DNA of 64,000 bases from Clostridia bacterium (GCA_910575725.1 CAJTFE010000007.1:113732-177731), one strand, 5' to 3'. Positions 10,509 to 20,030 are shown, numbered from the stretch's first letter. The notes: generated from the sequence alone by a model not told the origin. Made by a program: numbers and translations.

Positions 10509-13500
10509 ATGGCTAGAAAAATGAAGACCATGGATGGTAATCATGCAGCGGCTCATGTATCTTATGCATATTCTGACGTTGCTGCAATCTATCCGATCAC
10601 ACCTTCATCTGTTATGGCAGAGGCGACGGATGAATGGGCAACACAGGGAAGAACCAATATCTTTGGACAGACTGTACAGGTGACGGAGATGCAGTCCGAG
10701 GCAGGTGCGGCAGGCGCCGTGCACGGTTCTCTGGCAGCAGGTGCGCTTACCACCACCTTTACGGCTTCCCAGGGTCTGCTGCTGATGATCCCCAACCTTT
10801 ACAAGGTGGCCGGCGAGCAGCTTCCCGGCGTATTCAATGTATCTGCCCGTGCTCTTGCAAGCCATGCATTATCCATTTTCGGAGATCACTCCGACGTATA
10901 TGCATGCCGCCAGACCGGCGCGGCTATGCTCTGTGAGTCCAGCGTACAGGAGGTTATGGACTTGACTCCCGTTGCTCACTGTGCAGGAATTAAGGGTAAG
11001 ATTCCGTTCATCAATTTCTTTGACGGTTTCCGGACCTCTCACGAGATTCAGAAGATTGAAACCTGGGATTATGAGGATCTGAAGGATATGGTTGACATGG
11101 ACGCCATCGACGCCTTCCGTAAGAACGCACTGAACCCCAATCATCCCTGCCAGAGAGGTTCCGCTCAGAACCCGGATATTTTCTTCCAGGCAAGAGAGGC
11201 CTGCAACCCCTATTACGATGCCCTTCCGGCTATCGTACAGGAGTACATGGACAAGGTAAATGCAAAGATTGGAACAGACTATAAGCTGTTTAACTACTAT
11301 GGAGCCGCAGACGCAGAGCATGTGATCGTGGCAATGGGTTCCGTATGCGATACCATTGAGGAGACCATTGATTATCTGACAGCAGCAGGCGAGAAGGCAG
11401 GCGTTGTAAAGGTACGTCTCTATCGTCCGTTCAGCGCAGAGGCACTGGTTGCTGCCATTCCTGACAGCGTAAAGAGAATCACTGTTCTTGACAGAACAAA
11501 AGAGCCGGGCGCTCTTGGCGAGCCTCTGTACCTGGATGTAGTGGCTGCTCTGAAGGGCACCAAGTTCAATGATACACCTATCTTTACCGGCCGTTACGGA
11601 CTTGGGTCCAAGGATACCACGCCGGCACAGATCGCTGCCGTTTACAAGAATGCAGACAAGCAGAAGTTCACCATCGGCATCGTAGATGATGTAACCGGCC
11701 TCTCCTTAGATCCGGGCGCTCCTCTGGTAACCACTCCGGAAGGAACCATCAACTGCAAGTTCTGGGGTCTGGGCGCTGACGGTACGGTTGGTGCGAACAA
11801 GAATTCCATCAAGATCATCGGCGACAACACAGATATGTACGCGCAGGCATACTTTGACTATGACTCCAAGAAGTCCGGCGGCGTAACCATGTCTCACCTG
11901 CGCTTTGGCAAGAGCCCCATTAAGTCTACTTATCTGATTCACAAGGCAAACTTTGTAGCCTGCCACAATCCGTCCTATGTACGCAAGTACAACATGGTAC
12001 AGGAGCTGGTAGACGGAGGAACCTTCCTTCTGAACTGCCCCTGGGATATGGAAGGCATTGAGAAGCATCTGCCCGGACAGGTAAAGAGCTTTATTGCAAA
12101 TCACGGCATTAAGTTCTATGTGATTGACGGTATTAAGATCGGCAAGGAGATCGGACTTGGCGGACGTATCAACACCGTTCTGCAGTCTGCATTCTTCAAG
12201 CTGGCTAACATCATTCCCGAGGAGCAGGCCATTGATCTGATGAAGGCTGCTGCAAAGGCAACCTACGGCCGTAAGGGTGATGCCATCGTTCAGATGAACT
12301 ATGACGCCATTGACGCAGGAGCAAAGCAGATCGTAGAGATCGAAGTTCCTGAAAGCTGGAAGAGCGCAGCAGACGAAGGCTTAACCACCACTCATGCAGA
12401 GGGCGGCAGAGCTGACGTTGTGAGCTTTGTAAATGAGATTCAGGCAAAGGTAAACGCACAGGAGGGCAATTCCTTACCCGTATCCGCATTCAAGGATTAC
12501 GTGGACGGCACCACTCCCAGCGGCTCCTCTGCTTACGAGAAGCGCGGCATCGCCGTAGATATCCCTGTATGGCAGCCGGAGAACTGTATCCAGTGTAACA
12601 GATGTTCCTATGTCTGCCCCCATGCAGTTATCCGTCCTATCGCTATGACCGCTGAGGAAGCGGCTGCAGCGCCGGAAGGCACCAAGATGCTGGATATGAC
12701 CGGAATGCCGGAGTACAAGTTTGTAATGGCTATTTCCGCACTTGACTGTACAGGATGCGGTTCCTGTGCAAATGTCTGCCCGGGCAAGAAGGGCGCCAAG
12801 GCGCTTGCCATGGAGAATATGGAAGCCAATATCGAGTCCCAGAAGCTGTTTGATTATGCCGTAACTCTGCCGGAGAAGGCAGATGTGATTGCTAAGTTCA
12901 AGGAGGCAACCGTAAAGGGCAGCCAGTTCAAGAAGCCGCTTCTTGAGTTCTCCGGAGCATGTGCGGGCTGCGGCGAGACGCCTTATGCGAAGCTGATCAC
13001 CCAGCTTTTCGGCGACAGAATGTATATTGCAAATGCAACAGGATGTTCCTCCATCTGGGGCAACTCCTCACCCTCCACGCCTTACACCGTAAATCAGAAG
13101 GGACAGGGTCCAGCATGGTCCAATTCCCTCTTTGAGGATGCGGCAGAGTTCGGTTATGGTATGAGCCTGGCACAGCGCGCCGTAAGAGACGGCCTGAAGG
13201 CAAAGGTAGAGGCTCTGATGGCTAAGGCCGGTGATGATGTGAAAGCAGCGGCACAGGAGTGGCTTGACACTTACAATGTAGGGGCAGCCAACGGAGCAGC
13301 TGCCGATAAGCTGGCTGCAGCTTTAGAGGCATGCGGATGCGAGGAAGGCAAAGCGATTCTCAAAGATAAGGATTTCCTGGCTAAGAAGTCTCAGTGGATC
13401 TTCGGCGGAGACGGCTGGGCATACGATATCGGCTTCGGCGGCGTAGACCATGTACTGGCAAGCGGACAGGATATAAATGTAATGGTATTCGATACCGAGG

Positions 13501-14045
13501 TTTACTCCAACACAGGCGGACAGTCCTCCAAGGCGACACCTACCGGCGCTATCGCACAGTTTGCAGCAGGCGGCAAGGATGTGAAGAAGAAGGATCTGGC
13601 TTCCATCGCTATGAGCTACGGCTATGTATACGTGGCACAGATTGCTATGGGCGCTGACTACAACCAGTGCGTTAAGGCAATCGCAGAGGCAGAGGCTTAT
13701 CCGGGACCGTCCCTTATCATTGCTTACGCTCCCTGTATCAACCATGGTATTAAGAAGGGCATGAGCAAGGCTCAGACCGAGGAAGAACTGGCAGTTAAGG
13801 CTGGTTACTGGCACTGCTTCCGCTTCAATCCGGCAGCAGCCGCAGAGGGCAAAGATGCCTTTACTCTGGACAGCAAGGAGCCCACAGGCGACTACAAGGA
13901 GTTCCTGGACGGCGAGGTTCGCTACAATGCTCTGAAGCGGGCGAATCCGGAGAGAGCAGAAATGCTGTTTGACAAAGCAGCGGCAACAGCCAAGGCAAGA
14001 TATGAGTATCTGAAAAAGCTCGGGGATCTGTATAAGGCTGAGTAA
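10509..14045 (+). CDS. nifJ: pyruvate:ferredoxin (flavodoxin) oxidoreductase
   Basis: Oxidatively decarboxylates pyruvate to acetyl-CoA and CO2, reducing ferredoxin; the central step of clostridial fermentation. The 1178-residue single chain has the domains of the fused enzyme in order: N-terminal pyrimidine-binding domain (YPITPSSVMAE near 27-37), transketolase-C-like domain, gamma/EKR linker, a two-cluster ferredoxin domain (CIQCNRCSYVCP and CTGCGSCANVCPGKKG near 697 and 752), a further cluster cysteine pair (CAGCGETPY), and the TPP-binding domain (GDGWAYDIGFGG, DTEVYSNTGGQSSKATP). ATG follows AGGAGG by about nine bases. Monocistronic, with its own promoter and terminator. Often named por in other annotations. 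Confidence 0.97.
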   Translation: MARKMKTMDGNHAAAHVSYAYSDVAAIYPITPSSVMAEATDEWATQGRTNIFGQTVQVTEMQSEAGAAGAVHGSLAAGALTTTFTASQGLLLMIPNLYKVAGEQLPGVFNVSARALASHALSIFGDHSDVYACRQTGAAMLCESSVQEVMDLTPVAHCAGIKGKIPFINFFDGFRTSHEIQKIETWDYEDLKDMVDMDAIDAFRKNALNPNHPCQRGSAQNPDIFFQAREACNPYYDALPAIVQEYMDKVNAKIGTDYKLFNYYGAADAEHVIVAMGSVCDTIEETIDYLTAAGEKAGVVKVRLYRPFSAEALVAAIPDSVKRITVLDRTKEPGALGEPLYLDVVAALKGTKFNDTPIFTGRYGLGSKDTTPAQIAAVYKNADKQKFTIGIVDDVTGLSLDPGAPLVTTPEGTINCKFWGLGADGTVGANKNSIKIIGDNTDMYAQAYFDYDSKKSGGVTMSHLRFGKSPIKSTYLIHKANFVACHNPSYVRKYNMVQELVDGGTFLLNCPWDMEGIEKHLPGQVKSFIANHGIKFYVIDGIKIGKEIGLGGRINTVLQSAFFKLANIIPEEQAIDLMKAAAKATYGRKGDAIVQMNYDAIDAGAKQIVEIEVPESWKSAADEGLTTTHAEGGRADVVSFVNEIQAKVNAQEGNSLPVSAFKDYVDGTTPSGSSAYEKRGIAVDIPVWQPENCIQCNRCSYVCPHAVIRPIAMTAEEAAAAPEGTKMLDMTGMPEYKFVMAISALDCTGCGSCANVCPGKKGAKALAMENMEANIESQKLFDYAVTLPEKADVIAKFKEATVKGSQFKKPLLEFSGACAGCGETPYAKLITQLFGDRMYIANATGCSSIWGNSSPSTPYTVNQKGQGPAWSNSLFEDAAEFGYGMSLAQRAVRDGLKAKVEALMAKAGDDVKAAAQEWLDTYNVGAANGAAADKLAAALEACGCEEGKAILKDKDFLAKKSQWIFGGDGWAYDIGFGGVDHVLASGQDINVMVFDTEVYSNTGGQSSKATPTGAIAQFAAGGKDVKKKDLASIAMSYGYVYVAQIAMGADYNQCVKAIAEAEAYPGPSLIIAYAPCINHGIKKGMSKAQTEEELAVKAGYWHCFRFNPAAAAEGKDAFTLDSKEPTGDYKEFLDGEVRYNALKRANPERAEMLFDKAAATAKARYEYLKKLGDLYKAE

Positions 14046-14073
14046 GACACTTGAAAAGAGTTAGATAAAATAG

Positions 14074-14125
14074 AAAAGCGGATATCCCAAAGCCGTAGAG
14101 CGGCGGAGGAATATCCGCTTTTTTC
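14074..14125 (+). terminator. terminator of the PFOR gene
   Basis: AAAGCGGATATCC pairs with GGAATATCCGCTTT, followed by a run of T. Confidence 0.88.
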
Positions 14126-14173
14126 TTCAAAAGAAATACTTATACAAATACCGAATTCTTTGTTCTGCTTTTC

Positions 14174-14202
14174 TTGACTTTCCCGATTGCAGCAGGTATT
14201 CT
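14174..14202 (+). promoter_or_regulatory. promoter of rhaA
   Basis: TTGACT (14174), a 17-base spacer, TATTCT (14197). It lies 68 bases before the rhaA start. Confidence 0.7.
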
Positions 14203-14269
14203 AAAAGCAGGAAAGCTCGTTAAGGCAGCTTTAAAGCTTGATAATCTATTAGAAGGAGGAAAATGCAGC

Positions 14270-15496
14270 ATGACAGTAACAGGAGAAAATTATAAAGCCG
14301 CAAGGGAGATATATGCCAGGGCAGGCGTAGATACGGATGAGGCATTGAGACTGCTGAATGAAATCCCTGTAAGTATCCATTGCTGGCAGATTGACGATCT
14401 TGGCGGATTCGAGAATCCGGATCGCGGCCTTTCCGGCGGCATACAGGCAACGGGAAGCGATCCAAGCAAGGCGCGTACAAAGGAAGAATTTATGACAAAT
14501 CTGACCAAGGCGCTGAGCGTGGTGCCCGGAAAGAATAAGCTGGCGCTTCATGCGGTTTACCTGGATAATCTGGGGAAGTTTGTGGACAGGGATGAGATTA
14601 CTCCGGAGAATTTTGCTTTTTGGGTGGAGTATGCAAAAGAGCATCAGCTGGGATTGGACTTTAATCCTACTTATTTCAGCCATGACAAGGCAGAGAGCAA
14701 TTTTACGCTGTCAAGCTATGATCCGGCGATCCGGGAATTCTGGGTGGAGCATGGAAAGAGATGCCGTAAAATCAGCGAATATTTTGGCCGTGAGCTGGGA
14801 CAGACCAGCGTCAACAACCACTGGATTCCCGACGGCTATAAGGATTATACCATTGATAAGCTGAAACACAGAGAGCTCTTAATGGAGAGCATGGATGAAA
14901 TCTTAAAGGAGAAGATTGACTGGAAATACTGCGTAGATTCCTTTGAGAGCAAGCTGTTCGGCTTAGGTTTGGAGAGCTATACCGTAGGCTCCCATGAGTT
15001 TTATTCCAACTATGCGGCTATACGGAACAACTGCATTGTCTGCATGGATATGGGGCATTTTCATCCTACGGAAGCAGTATCGTCAAAGCTTTCCAGCTAC
15101 CTGGTATTTGACCGTCAGGTACAGCTTCATGTCAGCCGTCCGGTGCGCTGGGACAGTGACCATGTGGTAGTATTGGATGACGAACTAAAAGAAGTGATGC
15201 TGGAGATTAAGCGTCAGAATGCCTTTGACAAGGTACATATCGGCACCGATTATTTTGACGGTTCCATCAACCGCATTGCGGCCCAGGCCCTTGGAGCCCG
15301 CAGTGTGAAAAAGGCGCTTCTGTATGCATTGCTGGAGCCTACGGATAAACTGAAGGAATATGAGGAAGCAGACGACCTGGTACGCCGGCTTGTATACAGC
15401 GAGGAGCATAAGGCAATGCCCTTCGGCCTGGTGTGGGAGCAGTTCTGCGAGATGAACAATGTGCCGGGCTCGGATTGGCTGGAGAAGGTATTATAA
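14270..15496 (+). CDS. rhaA: L-rhamnose isomerase
   Basis: Converts L-rhamnose to L-rhamnulose, the first intracellular step of rhamnose use. 408 residues, close to the family's usual ~415. Recognisable blocks: SIHCWQIDDLGGFE near the N-terminus, DFNPTYFSHDKAE, NNHWIPDGYKDYTIDKLKHR, the metal-site region ESKLFGLGLESYTVGSHEFY and CMDMGHFHPTE, and RPVRWDSDHVV. AGGAGG lies before ATG 14270; the frame is open further upstream into the promoter but that part is not conserved. It leads a set with an aldo/keto reductase, a DeoR regulator and rhaB. The aldolase RhaD and a rhamnose transporter are not in the window. Confidence 0.95.
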   Translation: MTVTGENYKAAREIYARAGVDTDEALRLLNEIPVSIHCWQIDDLGGFENPDRGLSGGIQATGSDPSKARTKEEFMTNLTKALSVVPGKNKLALHAVYLDNLGKFVDRDEITPENFAFWVEYAKEHQLGLDFNPTYFSHDKAESNFTLSSYDPAIREFWVEHGKRCRKISEYFGRELGQTSVNNHWIPDGYKDYTIDKLKHRELLMESMDEILKEKIDWKYCVDSFESKLFGLGLESYTVGSHEFYSNYAAIRNNCIVCMDMGHFHPTEAVSSKLSSYLVFDRQVQLHVSRPVRWDSDHVVVLDDELKEVMLEIKRQNAFDKVHIGTDYFDGSINRIAAQALGARSVKKALLYALLEPTDKLKEYEEADDLVRRLVYSEEHKAMPFGLVWEQFCEMNNVPGSDWLEKVL

Positions 15497-15513
15497 AAGC
15501 GGAACTTAAAACA

Positions 15514-15606
15514 GTAATATCCCTCAAAGTGCACAAATCGATTTACAGACGCATGTTTTTGCGGCTGGAAATTGATTTCATAACCGTGTGCTTTGAGGGA
15601 TGTTAC
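15514..15606 (+). repeat. 93-bp palindromic repeat, copy B
   Basis: Terminal inverted repeat GTAATATCCCTC / GAGGGATGTTAC. Matches copy A at 2742-2833 in reverse complement, including the internal block GCACAAATCGATTTACAGAC. It fills the gap between rhaA and the aldo/keto reductase and leads directly into the latter's ribosome site. Confidence 0.88.
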
Positions 15607-15628
15607 GGAACTGGAATAGGAGAGAAGG

Positions 15629-16603
15629 ATGGAAAAAAGAATTGTAATACCAAATACAGACCTCTCCCTGTTTCCCATCGGCCTTGGCACAGTGGATGCA
15701 GGTCTTAAATGGGACGGGCCGGAGGCGGATCGGATTTTCGGATCTTATCTGGAACAGGGGGGCAATGTGATTGACACGGCCCATGTCTATTCCGACTGGG
15801 TGCCCGGGGAGAAGGCCCGGTCTGAACGGGTGGTGGGCGACTGGCTGTCCAGAAGCGGAAAGCGCAGCGAGATTGTGCTGATCACCAAGGGAGGCCACCC
15901 GGATATGACAAGATCTGTTCCGGATCTGCATGAGAGCCGCCTGACCCGTCAGGATATGGCGGAAGACCTGGACGGCTCCTTAAAGCAGCTTCGCACGGAT
16001 TACATTGATCTCTATTTTTATCACAGGGACAATGAGGAGCAGTCCGTGGAGGAAGAGATTGACACCATGGAGGCATTTGTGAAGGCCGGAAAGATCCGCT
16101 ATTACGGCTGTTCCAACTGGACGGCTAAGCGGATGCAGGAGGCGGACGCCTACTGCGCCAGGATGGGATACCGGGGATTTGCGGCGGATCAGAGCCTTTT
16201 GAATCTGGGGATGAAATATATGAAGCCCCTTGCCGACGATACCTTAGGTTACATAAAGGACGAAGCATTTCAGTATCATATAGACAATGCAGACAATCTG
16301 GCAATGCCCTATATGGGAAATTGCAGCGGCTTTTTCCATATCCTGGAGGAGAAGGGCGAGGAAGGACTCAAGGAAAATCCCTACTATACGCCGGGAAATA
16401 TGGAAGCTGCCCGCAGAATGAAAAAACTGCGTGAAAAATACGGGTGCTCCCTCACCCAGGCGATCCTTGGCTTTTTCTTCTGTCAGCCCTTTACCTGTGT
16501 GCCGCTGTACGGCTCTTCCAGTCCGGAGCGCATCACAGATGCCTGCCGCATCCTGGAGATTCCCTTTACAGCGGAGGACTACAAGGAGATTTTGGGAGAA
16601 TAA
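15629..16603 (+). CDS. aldo/keto reductase
   Basis: NAD(P)H-dependent (beta/alpha)8-barrel oxidoreductase of 324 residues. The catalytic tetrad is visible: Asp and Tyr in VIDTAHVYSDW (about 46-56), Lys in LITKGGH and His in LYFYHRDN. The C-terminal cofactor loop appears as LYGSSSPERI. ATG 15629 follows AGGAGAG. It lies between rhaA and the DeoR regulator, so a role in rhamnose metabolism, for instance reducing the lactaldehyde formed downstream or acting on a related sugar, is plausible but not shown by the sequence. Its leader is formed by the palindromic repeat copy B. Confidence 0.85.
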   Translation: MEKRIVIPNTDLSLFPIGLGTVDAGLKWDGPEADRIFGSYLEQGGNVIDTAHVYSDWVPGEKARSERVVGDWLSRSGKRSEIVLITKGGHPDMTRSVPDLHESRLTRQDMAEDLDGSLKQLRTDYIDLYFYHRDNEEQSVEEEIDTMEAFVKAGKIRYYGCSNWTAKRMQEADAYCARMGYRGFAADQSLLNLGMKYMKPLADDTLGYIKDEAFQYHIDNADNLAMPYMGNCSGFFHILEEKGEEGLKENPYYTPGNMEAARRMKKLREKYGCSLTQAILGFFFCQPFTCVPLYGSSSPERITDACRILEIPFTAEDYKEILGE

Positions 16604-16639
16604 AAGAGGCGCAAAAGAAAGATTTTTACAAAATTACAA

Positions 16640-16712
16640 AAGACTGTTGTAATGCGGATACCCAAAATTCTGCCTTTTCGGGGCAGATGCGTTACAGCAG
16701 TCTTATTCTTTT
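16640..16712 (+). terminator. terminator of the aldo/keto reductase gene
   Basis: AAGACTGTTGTAATGC pairs with GCGTTACAGCAGTCTT (G-U pairs allowed), with an inner TCTGCC/GGGCAGA stem, followed by ATTCTTTT. Confidence 0.85.
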
Positions 16713-16861
16713 ATGTTGATTTCAGGTTACTGGTCACAGAGTGCGCAGTAACGATTTCAGAAAATTTTTACCAAAATGTCAACAAAAAAACCTATAAAAA
16801 CAAAAAGAAATGTGTTAAACTAAACAAAGAGAAGAAAATGGAAATAGAAATGGAGACAGGT

Positions 16862-17629
16862 ATGCTGGCCATTGAACGGAAAAATGAAATTCTGGCGATT
16901 TTGCAGAAGGAACAGAGAGTGCTCGTATCGGAACTCAGCAAACGTTATGATGTGACTGACGAAACCATCCGCCGGGATCTGGAGAAGCTGGAGAGTGAAG
17001 GCTATGTAAAAAAGACTTATGGCGGCGCTGTCCTTAACCAGAACACCAAGGTAGACATGCCTCTTCGGATCCGGGAGAAGACAAACCGCAGCGAAAAACA
17101 GATCATTGCAAAGCTGGTTGCAGATCTTATTGAGGAGGGCGACCGGATTATGCTTGACGCTTCCTCCACCACTCTGATGATTGCCAAGGAACTGAAGAAT
17201 AAAAACAAGCTGACCGTAATCACCAATTCCGTGGAGGTGCTCATTGAGCTGGCGGGTCATGAGGGGATACAAGTGATTTCCACAGGGGGAAACTTAAATG
17301 AAACCTCCCTCTCCTTAGTGGGAAATGCAGCCCAGAAGGTTTTGAACGGCTATCACGTAGACAAAGCCGTCCTTTCCTGCAAGGGAATCGATATCCGCAA
17401 CGGATTGACTGATTCCAATGAGCTGGACAGCGATATTAAAAATGTTATGTACTCCTGTGCGGACACGGCGGTTCTGGCTGTGGACAGCAGCAAGTTCGAG
17501 CATGTTTCCTTTGTAAAAACCATGCAGATGAAGGAAGGGGACATCCTGGTAACAGACCGGGATCTGACGAAGGAGTGGAGAGCCTTTCTTGCAGAGCGCG
17601 GCGTGCGTCTGGTGGTACCGGAGGAATAA
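16862..17629 (+). CDS. DeoR-family transcriptional regulator
   Basis: DNA-binding repressor or activator of sugar genes, 255 residues. The N-terminal DeoR-type HTH reads VLVSELSKRYDVTDETIRRD (about 20-39), then LEKLESEGYVKKTYGGAVL. The C-terminal DeoRC sugar-phosphate sensor domain begins near DLIEEGDRIMLDASSTT. I chose ATG 16862 because family members begin MLxIERxxxIL and GGAG lies six bases before; ATGs at 16838 and 16850 are alternatives. It stands between the rhaA/reductase genes and rhaB and has its own upstream region after a terminator, so it is the likely regulator of rhamnose use (inference). Confidence 0.9.
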   Translation: MLAIERKNEILAILQKEQRVLVSELSKRYDVTDETIRRDLEKLESEGYVKKTYGGAVLNQNTKVDMPLRIREKTNRSEKQIIAKLVADLIEEGDRIMLDASSTTLMIAKELKNKNKLTVITNSVEVLIELAGHEGIQVISTGGNLNETSLSLVGNAAQKVLNGYHVDKAVLSCKGIDIRNGLTDSNELDSDIKNVMYSCADTAVLAVDSSKFEHVSFVKTMQMKEGDILVTDRDLTKEWRAFLAERGVRLVVPEE

Positions 17630-17750
17630 GGTTCGGGACAGGCGGAGGCCGGGGAAAGAGAACAGCAGTGAGCAATGAATCCGTGAGCGGGTATCTCGGC
17701 ACCTGAGAGCAGAGTTTGCGGAAATATAGAAAGGGAAAGGAATTTTTACT

Positions 17751-19172
17751 ATGGGAGAGGTTTTTTACAATCTGGCGTTTGACTTTGGAGCATCAAGCGG
17801 AAGAATGGTTTTGTGTAAGCTTGAGGATGGAAAGATGGAGCTTGAGGAGCTGCACCGTTTTCCCAATAACGAGATACGAATCGGAGGCCATATTTACTGG
17901 GATCTGTTCCGCCTGTACCATGAGATGAAACAGGGGCTTAAGAAGGCAGCTGCAAGGAAGGTGCCGATTCAGAGCCTTGCGGTGGATACCTGGGGCGTGG
18001 ATTACGGTCTCTTTGACAAGGACGGCAACCTGATCGGCAATCCGGTTCACTACCGGGATTCCCGGACAGACGGGATGATGGAGGAGATTGGGAAGATCAT
18101 TCCTCTGGAGGAGCTTTACAACCGGACAGGACTGGAATTTATGTATTTTAATTCCATTTTCCAGCTTTATGCGGAGAAGGGGATGCGCCCGGTGATTCTG
18201 GATCACGCCAAAAGACTTTTGTTTATGCCGGAGCTTTTCGGGTATTTCCTGACGGGAATCATGTATACGGAGTATACCTTTGCCAGCACCTCTCAGCTTC
18301 TGGATGCCAGAAAGAGGGAGTGGGATTTTGAATTGATTGAGAAGCTTGGATTGAATAAGGAGCTGTTCGGCGATATTGTAATGCCGGGAACGATCATCGG
18401 GGATCTGCTTCCTGAGGTAGAGGAGGAGACGGGGCTTTCCGGTGTGAAGGTGATTGCAGTGGGAAGCCACGATACGGCCTCTGCTGTGGCAGGCGCTCCT
18501 ATGGAATCCCAGGACGCAGCCTTTTTAAGCTGCGGTACCTGGTCTTTGCTGGGAATGGTTCTGGATGAGCCGATTCTAAATGAGGCCTCTTACAAATACA
18601 ATTACACCAATGAGGGAAGTATTGACGGGAAAATTCAGTTTTTAAAGAATATCAACGGTCTGTGGATTATGCAGAATCTGCGGAAAAACTGGTGCGAATT
18701 TGAAGCAGAGGTATCCTTCCCGGATATCATCAAGGCAGCCCGGGAGGCAAAGCGGAAGGACTTTATCATTGACCCGAAGGATCCCAGATTTACAGCACCC
18801 TTGAATATGATGAAAGAGATTGTGGCCTACTGTGAGGAAAAAGGCCAGGGATGTCCCCAGGGACTGGGGGAGATGGCGATGGCTATTTACAATGGCTTGA
18901 CGGAGGAGTACCGGAAGTCTATCGAAGGTATGGAGGAGATTACCGGTAAAAATATCCCCTGCATCAATATGGTGGGCGGAGGCATCCAGGATGAGCTTCT
19001 GTGCGAACTGACGGCCAAGGCTACGGGCAAGCGCGTGGCGGCAGGGCCTACGGAAGGCTCTGTGCTTGGCAACAGCATTGTACAGTTTGTAGCTGTGGGA
19101 GCCGTAAAGAGCATTGACGAGGGACGCAGGATTATTAAGAATTCCTTTGAGCTTAAGTTCTACGAGCCGTAA
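17751..19172 (+). CDS. rhaB: rhamnulokinase
   Basis: Phosphorylates L-rhamnulose to L-rhamnulose-1-phosphate with ATP. FGGY kinase of 473 residues: N-terminal phosphate loop FDFGASSGRMVL, AVDTWGVDYGLFD (substrate-site Asp), AVGSHDTASAVAGAP, CGTWSLLG, and the C-terminal ATP-site block MVGGGIQDELLCELTAK and GPTEGSVLGNSIVQ. The GASSGR motif is typical of rhamnulokinases as opposed to xylulo- or glycerol kinases. ATG 17751 follows AAAGGGAAAGGAA. It follows the DeoR gene after 121 bases with no clear terminator. Confidence 0.95.
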   Translation: MGEVFYNLAFDFGASSGRMVLCKLEDGKMELEELHRFPNNEIRIGGHIYWDLFRLYHEMKQGLKKAAARKVPIQSLAVDTWGVDYGLFDKDGNLIGNPVHYRDSRTDGMMEEIGKIIPLEELYNRTGLEFMYFNSIFQLYAEKGMRPVILDHAKRLLFMPELFGYFLTGIMYTEYTFASTSQLLDARKREWDFELIEKLGLNKELFGDIVMPGTIIGDLLPEVEEETGLSGVKVIAVGSHDTASAVAGAPMESQDAAFLSCGTWSLLGMVLDEPILNEASYKYNYTNEGSIDGKIQFLKNINGLWIMQNLRKNWCEFEAEVSFPDIIKAAREAKRKDFIIDPKDPRFTAPLNMMKEIVAYCEEKGQGCPQGLGEMAMAIYNGLTEEYRKSIEGMEEITGKNIPCINMVGGGIQDELLCELTAKATGKRVAAGPTEGSVLGNSIVQFVAVGAVKSIDEGRRIIKNSFELKFYEP

Positions 19173-19183
19173 TTTTTACATGG

Positions 19184-19269
19184 ATACCTTTATGCACAAA
19201 AAGCATGTGCAAATTAAGGAAACACCTTAGCAGGCATACCTCTATGCACAAAAAGCGTGTGCAAATCAA
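19184..19269 (+). repeat. two 34-bp direct repeats, each with a small palindrome
   Basis: ATACCT(T/C)TATGCACAAAAA followed by GC(A/G)TGTGCAAAT(T/C)AA at 19184-19217 and 19236-19269, 52 bases apart. Each contains TGCACA-N7-TGTGCA. They lie in the 115-base gap between rhaB and the next gene, the second copy running into its ribosome site (AAAGGAGG). Regulatory operator pair or duplicated spacer; unresolved. Confidence 0.85.
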
Positions 19270-19287
19270 AGAAAGGAGGCAGGATTT

Positions 19288-19929
19288 ATGGAAACACGTA
19301 TGTACAAGATTCCGGCACAGGCGGACAGGGAGGTTCTTCTTCGGGTAATTCCGGGACATTTTGCAACGAACCACTCCCACATCAATTACTACATTGATCT
19401 GGCCATGCTGAAAACAAGGCAGAAGGAGGCCCAGGCTGCGGCCCGGATTCTGGCGCAGTACTGCAATTACACGGTGGTGGATACCATTGTCTGTGTGGAG
19501 GGCTGCGCAGTGATTGGGGCTTACCTGGCGGAGGAGCTGACCAATGCGGGAATTATGTCCATGAACCGGCATAAGACCATTTACATAGCAAGTCCGGAGT
19601 CCCATACGGACGGGCAGATTATTTTCCGGGATAATATGCAGATGATGATACGGGATAAGAATGTGCTGCTGCTTCTGGCTACGGCTACCACAGGAAAGAC
19701 CCTGGAGCAGAACTTGCAGTGCATTGAGTATTATGGCGGACGCATCCAGGGAATCAACGCCATCTTCAGTGCGGTGAATAAGGCGCGTTCCATAGAGGTA
19801 AAGTCCATTTTTACCCAGAAGGATATTCCGGACTACCATACCTATGAGTTCCATAACTGCCCCATGTGCAAGAATAACCAGAGAGTGGACGCTATTGTGA
19901 ATACTTTTGGGTACAGTAAGATTGAATAA
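19288..19929 (+). CDS. phosphoribosyltransferase-like protein with degenerate PRPP motif
   Basis: 213 residues with the overall pattern of the type I phosphoribosyltransferase (orotate PRTase-like) fold: a substrate-side GCAVIGAYLAEEL loop, strand-turn IYIASPESHTDGQ, and the PRPP loop position NVLLLLATATTGKTLEQ. In active family members this loop has two adjacent acidic residues (for example ED or DD) before xxTTG; here they are Leu-Ala. The C-terminus carries CPMCKNNQ. So it may be a binding or regulatory protein rather than a working transferase (inference). ATG 19288 follows AAAGGAGG. Terminated by a hairpin at 19983. Confidence 0.7.
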   Translation: METRMYKIPAQADREVLLRVIPGHFATNHSHINYYIDLAMLKTRQKEAQAAARILAQYCNYTVVDTIVCVEGCAVIGAYLAEELTNAGIMSMNRHKTIYIASPESHTDGQIIFRDNMQMMIRDKNVLLLLATATTGKTLEQNLQCIEYYGGRIQGINAIFSAVNKARSIEVKSIFTQKDIPDYHTYEFHNCPMCKNNQRVDAIVNTFGYSKIE

Positions 19930-19982
19930 AAGGCAGCAGGATAAGAGTATTTTGCAGCAGCGTACCGGCCGGTAAGACGGCC

Positions 19983-20030
19983 AAAGACCCTTCGATAAAA
20001 CCGGAAATTTCGGTGCGGAGGGTCTTTTTT
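19983..20030 (+). terminator. terminator after the phosphoribosyltransferase-like gene
   Basis: AAAGACCCTTCG pairs with CGGAGGGTCTTT with an inner ACCGGAAATTTCGGT hairpin, then a T run. Confidence 0.9.
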
